Source: Hetaerina americana
Lineage: Eukaryota > Arthropoda > Insecta > Odonata > Calopterygidae
Length of the DNA: 64,000 bases
NCBI GenBank assembly: GCA_022747635.1
Contig: JAKTNV010000078.1
Location: forward strand, 1,729,997-1,793,996
Direction of reading: 5' to 3'
The translations under genes and the position numbers were made by a program. Shown here piece by piece: positions 54,587 through 64,000 of this stretch. The notes below the pieces were generated by a model that was not told where the DNA came from, ran no database searches, and saw only the letters and a list, made by a program, of their open reading frames with translations. Each line of letters begins with the position of its first letter. Position 1 is the first letter of the stretch.

Positions 54587-55479
54587 TAACAGACGAAAAC
54601 ATTGATGAAGTGAAGAAAATAGTATTGGCCAATCGTCGAATCACCGTTAGAGAAGTTTCTGAGTACCTAATAATATCGATTGGCTCGTGCCACTCGATTT
54701 TTACCAATGATTTGGGTATGACACGGGCCACCGCGAAATTTCTACCAAAAACAGCAACGCATTAAGATTGCTAATGAGGTGTGGGACTCTGTCCGCGACG
54801 ACCCAAATTTGCTCCAGAGGGTCATAAACGGTGAAGACTCATGGGCTTAGGGTTATGATCAAGAAACTAAAGATCAATCATCCCAATGAAAGCTGCAGCA
54901 CGAGGCAAGACCGAAAAAAGCACGCAAAGTTTGGTCGAATGTGAAAGTTTTGCTTGCAGTTTTCTTCAATTGCAGGGGCGTGGTGCATCAGGAGCTCTTG
55001 CCACAGGGTAGAACGGCAAGTAAGGAATATAACCTGGAAGTTATGCGCAATTTACGCGAAGCAATCCGCCACAAACGCCTGGGTTTGCGGAAGAACAAAA
55101 ATTGGCTTTTGCACCATGACAACGCTCCTGCTCACGCATCGTTACTTGTGTGTGAACTTTTGGCCAAAAGCAACACACTAATGATGCCGCAGCCACCTTA
55201 TTCAGATCTGGCCCCCAGTGACTTTTTCTTGTTCTCGAAACTGTAGAGACCCACGAAAGGACGACGCTACGCTACGATTGACGAGATAAAGTCTGCAGGA
55301 GCTGAACAAGATAAAAAAAATGATTTTTTGAAGTGCTTTGAGGGGTGGAAAAAACGTTGGTACAAGTGCATGATACGTAATGGGGATTACTTTGAAGGGG
55401 AAAAAATAGATATTTTCATGGATAAATAAATAATTTTCGAATAAACACAAAAGTCGCGATATTTTTTTAACAGACTTCG
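54587..55479 (+). mobile_element. Decayed mariner with lost left end (family M1)
   Basis: The plus-strand transposase starts near VLANRRITVREVSEYL (second HTH), passes GEDSW at about 54829-54843 (first Asp motif, normally GDESW) and EAIRHKR, then HHDNAPAHASLLVCELL (second Asp) and PPYSDLAPSDFFLF (third Asp). One codon, the Pro of YSPDLAP, is missing, so the last spacing is 33 instead of 34. Several stops and frameshifts are present. The right end CAGACTTCG is followed by TA. The left terminal repeat and first HTH are missing although a TA precedes 54587. It belongs to the same family as 9040-9553. It sits inside another repeat (R3). Confidence 0.88.
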
Positions 55480-55481
55480 TA

Positions 55482-55565
55482 TTTAAGAATAAACCAAAAC
55501 CAACTGTTGGCAAGTGTTTTCCACTTAAAATCTCTCATCAAAGTATCCCAAATAATGTCTTCTGT
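55482..55565 (+). repeat. Dispersed repeat R3, split by the M1 mariner
   Basis: The left part at 54549-54586 (TTTCATCCAGGAAATCCAAG) and this right part (CCAACTGTTGGCAAGTGTTT, CTCATCAAAGTATCCCA) are contiguous in the unoccupied copy at 56341-56457. Confidence 0.82.
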
Positions 55566-56340
55566 ATGCGCGGGTTTATATTTTGTTATGTATGTTCATA
55601 TTTTTAATTATCTATTATTCTTTGGTGTTCAAAACCATACTATTCATGCACTACCATATAACAAGAAATCAAAGAGAAATTCCAGGAAAATTTATGAAAA
55701 ATTCATAATCTCTATGGTCCTAAAATTATAAATATAATTATTGATGTATTATAATAACCTAATTAGTCCTCATTTTTAGGACAAATAATTTTCTTCGCCA
55801 GGCATGTCACGCAGAAATATAATGCTTGTTAAGTATTTTATGAGCATATCTTCTGTTGTAATGTAAAACATAATCATTATTATTCCAAAAATGGGGCCAG
55901 TGGAGGAATAACTGTTCGTCAACAAAAGAAAAATACGCACGATTGAGGACTTTAGCATCAAGGATTTTCTTTAATTTAGATCCTAATCACTTCTCACGTA
56001 CGTTTACCGTGAAACTTATCATTTAAATTAATTGGAATCGTCATTTGTCTCAAAATCTCCTTTCCTTGCGGTATTTTCACATGAAGATAAGAAATCCGGG
56101 ATTCCCATTAACCGCATTGACGCCATAACGAAGTGTATAACCGCTCTCATCTTAACTTCTGTAAAATCTGCGAAGGGCTTAACTGATAACCATGGCTCAA
56201 AAAACACACACGTCTTTTCCAAAGCGAAGAATGTCTTCGCGCTGTGTTTCTAACTCGCATGTCATTTTGCATGTGAATAGGAAGCAAATTTAATTTTTGT
56301 GAAGGCTCTCCGTGGAATGGTGTTGATAAATGCATTTTTC
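55566..56340. other. Non-coding stretch
   Basis: AT-rich; no gene recognised. A 64-codon minus-strand frame (56028-56222) faintly resembles a transposase start, but I would not call it. Confidence 0.4.
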
Positions 56341-56457
56341 TTCGGAATTTCATCCAGGAAATACAAACATAAATGTATTCAAATATAAAGTTTAACCAAC
56401 TGCTTGCAAGTGTTTCTCACTCATCAAAGTATCCCAGGATGTGTCTTCTGTCATTAG
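56341..56457 (+). repeat. Dispersed repeat R3, unoccupied copy
   Basis: TTTCATCCAGGAAATACAAA, ATGTA, then AACCAACTGCTTGCAAGTGT and TCATCAAAGTATCCCAGGAT follow without a break. A TA at 56376-56377 occupies the position where the M1 mariner sits in the other copy. Confidence 0.8.
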
Positions 56458-56992
56458 TTTTTCTATTTATTTTTATGTTTTTTAGTAAAAAGGATATTTA
56501 CTGCCCATATTTGACGGTGGTAAAAATATAACCCCCTCGAGATAACAATATTATTACAGGGGATAATCGGCAGTATATTACCCATTTCATTCATAAACAT
56601 TTTTATAATTATTTAATTATACTTTTGAGTAGCTTTTAAGTCCACAAGACAGACAGGTAAGTTCAAATTCTCAGCGATTCATGATTTATTTGACAAATGT
56701 TTCTGCCACATTTCCCAAGCTTAACTTAAAGCATGAAATAAGATGACCATAGTCAGCTGAAAAAAATTGGGAGAACTGGGAATTAAAGACATGTTTCTTT
56801 CCGCATTTTATACTTCTAACTCACCTAAAAAGGAGTAGCAGCCAGATAGTAGACTTGGGTCACACCATACACATTAAAAGACTTGAGTAAATTTTTTTTG
56901 TTTCCCCAGAACAGAAAATGAGTTACTTAAAAATGTTTTCTGCATCAAACGATCCGAAAACAGTTGCGAGAGAATTACTTATTTTTGTATTT
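56458..56992. other. AT-rich non-coding stretch
   Basis: No gene or repeat recognised. Confidence 0.4.
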
Positions 56993-57639
56993 TTTAGTAC
57001 CCAACAAGCCCCAGCTAGGTTTTGTGCAGGTAACTGTACACACTAGACTAATTTTCAACCAAATATTTTTACCCCTACCGCAGTCGAACAATGTTATTCT
57101 GATTCCTAATCGTTCGTGGAAAAAATGACCTCTTAAATCTCTCTCTTCTACACTTAATCTCTCTAATTTTATTTACATGATCTCTCCTGCCGTAGTACGA
57201 TGGGGATAAAAATACATTTACAACATCATTGTTATAGAAACATACTTCCAACAAATGCAATAGATTTAATATGTAAAATCACCGTCGCTCCGTGGGGGCT
57301 AATAATACATTTTCTACATCATCGCTGAGGAGGCATCCTCCAAATTAATACAAAAAAGTAATCTGTAATTTAACCTTTTCACCTTGATTGTAGACCAGCC
57401 TACCTCCTATAATATTTTGGATACGCTACTAAGTTTATAATAACAACGTTATACAAATCTAGATCCTATACGCTGCACTCATTCCAATTCGGCAATAAAT
57501 CCAACTTCATGAGGATCCCATATACTAGCAGCATATTCAAAATAAGCCCTAACCAGCGAAAGATTACAATTCTCTCTGGCCTTTTCATTAAATTTGCCCA
57601 TCTTATAATGAAGCTTATTATGGTTATCTAGTAAATTTA

Positions 57640-58185
57640 AATGTATAAAAAGTATCGGGAAAATATTCGAAAAATAGGTTTATTTGAGATATTTCTAGAA
57701 TGCCTCAAAATTCTTCAAAGTATATCCCTTGAGTGTCAAAACACTTTTGCCAGCGGCTTTTCTACGACTCGAAGGCGGATTCCGGAATGTGATTAAGGGT
57801 ACACATTCCAGCTTTTTTGACGGCAATTTGGGTTCCATGGTGGTATCCTTTGAGGGAGGATTTCAATCTTGGAAATAGAAAATATGTAGTCTGCTGGTGC
57901 CAAGTTGTGGCGATCCAAAAAGTCGGGATCCTCTTTAAAGCATTGCAAAAGGTCTTCACAAGCAGACACTCGGCTCTGCTTTTGGTCACCCGTCAAAACC
58001 TTCGGGACGAGTTTAGCGCAGATCTTTTGCATTGCTATATTTTCAGTAATGATGGTGTGCACTGTCATCTTATCAATGCTAATACGATCTGCAATCATGT
58101 GCAAACTTAATCAACGGTCTGAATTCAGCACTTCATGCTCACGCTAGGAAAAAAATTGTTACCAATACTTTTTATACAACCCTTG
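57640..58185 (-). mobile_element. Internally deleted mariner inserted in L2a LINE (family M4)
   Basis: The right end (minus-strand 5') reads CAAGGGTTGTATAAAAAGTA from 58185 inwards and is followed outside by TA. The other end near 57640 carries the matching ATGTATAAAAAGTATCGGG. Only about 545 bp remain of a roughly 1.3 kb element. The coding frames carry HMIADRISIDKMTVHTIITE (second HTH), MQKICAKLVPKVL, then a jump to NLAPADYIF/FLFPRLKSSLKGYHHGT. GDETW and HHDN are deleted, as is the first HTH. LINE sequence continues on both sides. Confidence 0.87.
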
Positions 58186-58346
58186 TATGTTTCACCCAGG
58201 AGAGGTCGTGAGCGAGAGAGCTCTAACGTCTAAGTATTTCTTTGAGTTTGCACATTCCATTTCGGGGTTCCCGATGCAGTAGGCATTCGGGAGGGAATTG
58301 CTACTTTTCTAAAAATCTATCACTACGCACTTTGTTAAGTTTAATT

Positions 58347-58740
58347 CTAATTGCCAAGTGTCGCAACAGCGACATGCAACATAGCATTTAGGTCATCTGA
58401 TAAAGCTGCTATGCCCTCAGGATTATGGATATCTCTGTAAACCACTGCATCGTCGACAAATAAACGTATCTTACTAGTGAAAACAGAGTCAATATCGTTA
58501 ATGTAAAATAGGAATAAAAGAGGTCCAATGAAACCTCCCTGGGGAGCACCGGAAGTGACTTCTACTGAATTTGAGATAACTCCGTCGATGACTAATCTTT
58601 GCATCTGACCATTCAAAAGGTCTTTAATCCCACTCAGAATATTTTTATTTATGCCATTTGCTTCTAGCTTAGTGAGTAGTTTACTATGGGGTACTTTGTC
58701 TAGAGCTTTCTTAAAATCTAGAAAAACCGCGTTCACTTAA
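58347..58740 (-). pseudogene. Reverse transcriptase fragment of L2a LINE
   Basis: 129 codons are open and contain the RT A motif (AVFLDFKKALDKVPH), the B motif (TSGAPQGGFIGPLLF; GVPQGS is usual) and the C motif (FVDDAV; FADD is usual) with both catalytic Asp residues. Reading breaks afterwards near 58347 by a frameshift. The 5' part of the RT and the endonuclease are missing. Confidence 0.88.
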
Positions 58741-59295
58741 ATATTTGTACCTCCCGAAATAAGGATTACATGAAAAAAAGCGCATGCTGGACCAAAAGCA
58801 CAAGTTGAACAAAATGTGCAAGTTGATCATGTGACCAGGTTGGAGTAACTCGGAATGTAATCCAGTGTACATCAAATATGTTAAATACGAACAATACGGC
58901 AATGCTTAAAATTAAGGGACCTGTCCCTTAAAGAACGTTTGCTCAAAGCGCGTTGATTCATATTTGAATAATGATTAATAACACCTCAGAAACTTCTCCT
59001 GTTTTGACCGATTAGAATAAATAAACCAATCATTTCAAGGTGTTTCTCTTAACTCCACCCACTGTTCCATTAAGTTAGCCTAACCTGTTAATTAAAATTA
59101 AAGACTCATTTAGGGCTCCACAGATTTGAAGAATTGTCACCCTAAGAGTGTACGGCATGAGATACATTTTTTTCTGTTCTAATTTCACCATTTGCATCCT
59201 TATTATTCTAATTATTTATTATTTTTTATCTATGAAGTTAAATTCTTGAATAGATTCTTGTATAAATTGGAAGAATCTCTTTTGCAGTAATGTTG
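58741..59295. other. AT-rich non-coding stretch
   Basis: No gene or repeat recognised. Confidence 0.4.
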
Positions 59296-59525
59296 TAAGT
59301 TACATATTATCTCCATCGTACTATGATAGGAGAGAACCTGTCAATAAAATTGGAGAAATTAAGCGTAGAACAGATATTTTTAGATGTCATTTTTCCCACG
59401 AACGATAAGGGATCAGAATAAAATCGTCCGACCGCGGTAGGTAGGGGTCATTTTCGGGTCAATATTAGTCTTGTGTATTGACCCCCTGCCACACACCCTA
59501 GCGGTGGTTTGCGGGAAACTAAAAC
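59296..59525 (+). mobile_element. LINE family L2a, 3'-end fragment
   Basis: It aligns with 44770-45000: TACTATGATAGGAGAGAAC, AAAATTGGAGAAATTAAGCG, CACGAACGATAAGGGATCAG, GACCGCGGTAGGTAGGG, CCCCTGCCACACACCCTAGC and GGTGGTTTGCGGG. It lies tail to tail against the minus-strand L3a LINE that follows. Confidence 0.85.
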
Positions 59526-59791
59526 TATCAAATGATTTGGTCTTCTACCAGAAAAGGTAGGTTTTGCATGGAATCAGCCTATACCTTTGCACCCAATATA
59601 TTTACTTGCTTCTCCCAGCCAAAAAACACAACCTGAAATCGCACACTACATTAAGTCCCTCTTTATCTCCGTATGCCTTTTTCCTCCCTTCATTCCGTCC
59701 AACATCCCTATCCTATTCCTCTCCTGTCATCGTCTACCTAACATTCTCCCCTCTATCACATTCTTCAGCATCCCACTGCCGATCAATACTA

Positions 59792-61118
59792 CCTTGATCA
59801 AAAAGTTCCCGGAATAACCACCGTGTGGCGCTCCCATCGTTCCGATTTGAGTTCTGTTTTTTTTGTTAAATTGGTACATCTGTTGTTGATATTCCCTTTA
59901 AATCTTAGTGTCATAACTTGACATTTGCAAAAGTTACGTAGCCAAGAGTACATCTATCTCTGTGTGTGTTGGCGATTTTTTACAATTTCAGAAATGGATT
60001 TAAATTTGCAACAACGAACTTGTATTAAATTTTGCGTAAAAAACGGATTTAGTGGCGCACGGACGTTGGAAATGTTGGAAAAGTGTTTCGGCAACGATTC
60101 TCTAAAAAAAACGGTCGTTTACCAGTGGCACGAGCGGTTCAGAAGTGGTCGTGAGTCAATCGAAGATGATGAACGCAGTGGCAGACCATCGACATCGAAA
60201 GTCGGTGAAAAAATTGATAAAGTAAAAGAAATGTTGGTCAATAACCGCAAATTAACCATCAGAGAAGAAAGCGGAGGACTTGAACATTGCCTATGGATCC
60301 GCCCAAGACATTGTGGTTAATGATTTGGGTTTCCGTCGTGTAGCAGCAAAGTTGGTGCCAAAAGACCTCAATTTCATGCAAAAAAGAGACCGTGTTGACG
60401 TCGCAAAAGACATGATTTGCGAGGCTGAATCCGATCCCACATTCATCAAAAGGATCATTACTGGAGACGAGACGTGGGTTTATGAGTACGACACGCAATC
60501 CAGACATCAGGCAAGTGAATGGCGTTCACCAAATGAGCCGAGACCAAAAAAAACACGTCGTTTTCAGTCAAAAAAGAAGGCAATGCTGACGGTTTTCATG
60601 GATTACAACGGTGTAGTGCATCATGAATTTTTGCCAGAAGGCCAGACAGTAAACAAAGAGTATTATTTGGGCGTTATGAGACGTTTGCGTGAAGCAATTC
60701 GCCGAAAGAGACCAGAAATGTGGGCAGAAAACTCGTGGATTTTGCACCATGATAACGCACCGTCGCACAGTGCTATCATTATTCGTAATTTTTTGACGAA
60801 AAATGCAACAAATACCATCCAACAGCCACCGAATTCACCTGATTTGGCTCCCTGTGACTTCTTTCTGTTCAATCGAGTTAAAAAACCATTACGGGGAACG
60901 CGTTTTAGCAGCCGAGAGGAAGTAATGGAAAAATCGCAGGAAGCACTGATGGACATACCGAAAACCGAATATAAAAAATGTTTCGAGGATTGGATCAAGC
61001 GCTGGCATAAGTGTGTTGCAGTCGATCGGGATTACTTTGAAGGGGACAATATAGATTTAGATGAATAAACTTGTATTTTTAATTTTCTGAATAAATTCCG
61101 GGAAATTTTTGATCAAGG
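59792..61118 (+). mobile_element. Nearly intact mariner transposon (family M5)
   Basis: At 1,327 bp it is of standard mariner length. Terminal inverted repeats begin CCTTGATCAAAAAGTTCCCG at the left and CCTTGATCAAAAATTTCCCG at the right (reverse complement), with one mismatch in the first 20 bases. Perfect TA target duplications flank it (59790-59791 and 61119-61120). A 5' UTR of about 200 bases, one transposase gene and a 50-base 3' end complete it. It is inserted in the L3a LINE and is therefore younger than that LINE. A single frameshift appears to be its only coding defect. Confidence 0.97.
59994..61068 (+). pseudogene. Mariner transposase with one frameshift
   Basis: Starting at the ATG at 59994 (MDLNLQQRTCIKFCVKNGF), the N-terminal HTH region is intact: VYQWHERFRSGRESIEDDER, then SGRPSTSK and RKLTIRE. 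One extra base at about 60266-60269 breaks the frame in the second HTH. The other frame continues with LNIAYGSAQDIV, AAKLVPKDL, GDETWVYEYD (first Asp codon at 60466), HHDNAPSHS (second at 60751) and PNSPDLAPCDFFLF (third at 60856). The last spacing is exactly 34 residues, giving D,D34D. It ends DYFEGDNIDLDE, stop at 61066-61068. Apart from the frameshift it would be about 357 residues, within the usual mariner range. Confidence 0.95.
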
Positions 61119-62165
61119 TAGTATGCTGTACATCCATTTTTCCTGTCTCCTTATGATTTCTCCCAACAATTACCTTTACGCCGTCACTATACTTCTTCAT
61201 TTGTTTTCCATTCTGCCCATTTCACCTTTTCCATTCTTCTCCATACGCACATTTCAAAAGCCTCCAGTCTGTGCCAATTATCCTGCATCAGCGACTATGT
61301 TTCAGCGCCGCACAAAACCACCCCCAATATCAACATTTGACGAGATTCTTAACATCCCTCCTCAACGTCCCCGTCATCAATTCTTTTCTCCTGTGAAAGC
61401 TTCTTTGCCTAATGCGATTATTCGTCTTTGATAATTTGGTCCAAAACGCGTCTGAGATAGGTAAACTGTTTCACATGCTCTGATTTTTACCCTCCGATTT
61501 CAACTTTTATCTTAGCCTTTCTCTTTCTAAAAAACTGCATGACCTTTGCGTGAAATCCTCTCGGGTCTTCCACCGGGTTAGTATCAAATTGCAGACGAAT
61601 TTTCGAAAACCAGCTAGAAAGCATTCAGAAGCCCTAAGGACGATGACCTGGTCGGTTTTCTAAACGTCGGCAGCTATGGAGACACTAACGCGGTTGAAGA
61701 CCCGAGATAATTTCACTCAACAAATGCCCTGGAAAAGGACAAGATCTTTCGCATAACCTTTGTCAAAGTTACACATAATATCACCCCATACTTATCGCAC
61801 TGACCTTCCAATGCACCCAGTAATGCTTGCAACCCCTTGGCTGACTGACAAACCAAAGCTTGATCACGGCAAACCAAACCGATTTAATAAATTCCCCACC
61901 TATTTTCAATCCAACCTCTGGCTCTTCCCATGCCTCTTTAAATGCTTCCACCACAGGTACATGGAAAAGCACAGGTAATAATGGACATCCCTGTCTGACG
62001 TCTCTTTCTTTAACACCGGACTCCTCATCCGCCACTCGCACCAGAGCAGTCTTTGGCATATACATATTTCGGATAAGTCACCTATCAGGTAAATCAACAC
62101 ATATTTTCTACAATATATTCATAAACTCGCCCAGTTCACTCCATTGAGTTTTAAAAATTTTCTTA

Positions 62166-64000
62166 CATTTTCTTCAACTAAAATATCACGTTCTATTAGA
62201 GTTGGGTCTTCAGATTCTCCTCATGTATATCCACCTGAAATACGGTGTATTGCAATCTACTTCTAAAGGAATTCTGGAATAGCCGTGGGAAGACAAGAAC
62301 GGGTTCGCACGACGTGTAGGTATCGTTTCGCGTCATTCAAGCGATTGACCCTTTTTTTACACTAACCGATAAACAGCCTTCCTGTTGCGGCTCAATATCC
62401 TGCTTCTTATTTTATCGGCAACGTCCTCTTAACAAGAAAGAGAGGCACATTTCTCGGACCATTTTTTACGGCGATGTATTTCGTATTCAGAAGAAACAGG
62501 TTCAATAGAATGAGTATCGGTATCTAAACAGGAATATATTAGCTTCCACTATTCAACATATATCTGATATATATATTTTACAATACATTTTGGAAATAAA
62601 CCGATTGGCCGGATGAGTTTCCTACACACATGTTCTCTCGGGCAAGAACCTAATCTGCGTTTAGGTTCTCACCCAAGGGCATTGGCGGAACGAAGGTTGC
62701 AATCGATTCTCATGTACTCCTGGCTTTATAATATTTTTCAACAGTCAGACCTAATGCTGGGAAACAGAGGAAATTCTGATTAAATTGCATTTATCCAGGA
62801 ACACAAAAGAGCTCACGGATAAACCTTAAAACAAATACACATACTGAGGAGAAACTAGGGGAGGAAAGTTGAAATGACGTTTGTAAACTTGTAAAATACT
62901 CAGGTTGATACAGTTTTACTGTATCGTACATAAAATGCTACTTTTACACACAATTTTCATGTGCCAACAAATGCGATTTAACTACAACACATTCCCGATT
63001 AAATATCAGTCATTAGTTAAATGGCCTTACACTATTCCAGATAAAAATTTTGAGGAATTAATTGCTTATAGTTACATAGGGTTTTAATTTAACTAAACAA
63101 ATAACTTTTTTATCATGACAGTTCAGAGTTAGGTGAGTACTATCGAATTTTCTTTATGTAGAATTCCAAAGAGTTTCCGTTCTCTCAAATCAAAAGATTC
63201 ACCTCCAAAAAGGGGAAATCCCAAGAGAGGCATTACAAGGATTTCACAATGATTTTCTAAACGATCTCTCATACGCCAGAGCACCAAAGGTCCACAAAAC
63301 ATCGTGTGGTGAATCATGCATAAAGGCACGCGTTAATTTAAAAGGACTCTTCGTAATCACGTTAAAATTGCCGTCTTTAGCAGGAAACGAGAGAGGACGG
63401 GCAGGAGTCACACCCTCCTCGCCCTCACACGTGGCTAGTTTGGTTCGCAAATGAACGAAATGGAAATCCCTTTTCATCGCGATTAGTGCTAAAGACAAAG
63501 TAAGGACATGACGTCTTCGTCAGACGCATGGCCTATTGTATTTAACATGGCTCGGTGAACAGCTAAGCTGAATGCTCGAACTAAGTGAAGACCCACGGAT
63601 TCCAGTTTAGTAGGTGGCATTTGAGGTTTAGAGATGATTTCAGTGATCGCCAGACTCTTCCAGTTCCAAAAATTAAGGCATCAATACACGATTAAGCAAA
63701 TTCTATGCAGATGCAAATGATAAGAGCGATAATACATTAGAAAGGACAAATTGAGTTTCTTAGGGCCTTTTCAAGGACTGACTATGTTAAATAACATTTC
63801 CTTAAGCAGCAAAAGAAACATGTTTAGATTTATAGTTTATCGGTGAAATAGCCTTGAGACAACAAAATTTCATAGGTGACAGTATTTTTGCCAGTTCCCG
63901 AAAATTCCCGGTCCTACCTAAGGTGCTTGGTTTTTAACCAAATTATCAAATTATTCAAAATTCAAGAAAATTTAAAAAAAATTATGTACCCAATGCTTAT
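62166..64000. other. Non-coding stretch
   Basis: No gene, RNA or repeat recognised. The first 200-300 bases may be more decayed LINE sequence upstream of the recognisable L3a part. The remaining open frames are short and without domains. Confidence 0.4.

Larger units (their letters stand above)
56993..58740 (-). mobile_element. LINE family L2a copy, interrupted by a mariner
   Basis: The minus strand starts inside the RT domain at about 58740 (5'-truncated) and continues to about 58190 (NLTKCVVIDF, KKYL). It is interrupted by a mariner derivative (57640-58185) and resumes at about 57635 with LLDNHNKLHYKMGKF and VRAYFEYAASIWDP. It ends with HVNKIREIK, FKRSFFPRTIRNQN and a 3' UTR whose last part (57000-57065) aligns with the other L2a ends. 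Stops and frameshifts occur throughout the C-terminal part. It is an old, dead copy of a CR1/Jockey-like LINE distinct from L1a. Confidence 0.87.
59527..62165 (-). mobile_element. LINE family L3a remnant, interrupted by a mariner
   Basis: The minus-strand reading begins with FKTQWSELGEFMNIL, then LIRNMYMPKTALVRVADEES, KERDVRQGCPLLPVLF (RT B-motif region), EEPEVGLKIGGEFIKSV and a damaged C motif (FAVI instead of FADD). KKTKVMQF-like sequence, EHVKQFTYL and RRLEAFEM-type sequence run to 61121. Beyond the mariner (59792-61118) the same frame resumes as NVIEGRMLGRR, then RNRIGMLDGMKGGKRHTEIKRD to about 59640, and a short 3' end. Joining the flanks restores the expected order of the family's C-terminus. 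It is an old, dead non-LTR element; the clade is not assigned. Confidence 0.85.

Noticed and set aside
56028..56222. Minus-strand peptide resembling the start of a transposase (VKMRAVIHFVMASMRLMG)
   Set aside because: The resemblance is limited to a few residues and no downstream transposase motif follows.

Overview
The window is eukaryotic nuclear DNA, most likely from an arthropod (probably an insect with a large, repeat-rich genome). This rests on mariner DNA transposons from several lineages, CR1/Jockey-like and other non-LTR retrotransposons, tRNA-derived SINEs, long TA/TG microsatellites and AT-rich intergenic DNA. No bacterial operons, ribosome binding sites, rRNA genes or CRISPR arrays are visible. 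I cannot name the species with confidence; an odonate or another hemimetabolous insect is a guess.

I found no convincing host protein-coding gene. Every coding region I can support belongs to a transposable element. Positions 1-15,400 are mostly unannotatable AT-rich DNA with a foldback MITE (555-719), a truncated mariner (9040-9553), a SINE tail (about 10.9 kb) and a compound TG/TA microsatellite (12.7 kb). Positions 15.4-43.4 kb hold a LINE 3' end, an internally deleted mariner beside a TA microsatellite (18.2-19.06 kb), several tRNA-derived SINEs of one family (26.2, 36.0, 39.8, 41.5, 42.6 and 42.9 kb) and a second internally deleted mariner (41.5-42.4 kb). Positions 49.0-50.35 kb form a GC- and CpG-rich island with a perfect CRE palindrome, the best candidate for a host promoter.

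The right end (51.4-62.2 kb) is a nest of transposons. A young, 5'-truncated LINE with an open 618-codon reverse transcriptase frame lies at 51451-53843, flanked by a 9-bp target duplication; an unoccupied paralogue of its target lies at 54.4-54.5 kb. A decayed mariner (54587-55479) also has an unoccupied paralogue of its target (about 56.34-56.46 kb). A second LINE (56993-58740) is interrupted by a mariner deletion derivative. A third LINE (59527-62165, minus strand) is interrupted by an almost intact 1,327-bp mariner (59792-61118) that keeps TIRs, TA duplications and the D,D34D triad and is broken by one frameshift.

A pattern not explained by these elements is the recurrence of roughly 0.2-1 kb islands of G+C-rich, strongly purine- or pyrimidine-skewed sequence every few kilobases through AT-rich DNA. 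Boundaries of decayed elements were judged by eye and are approximate.
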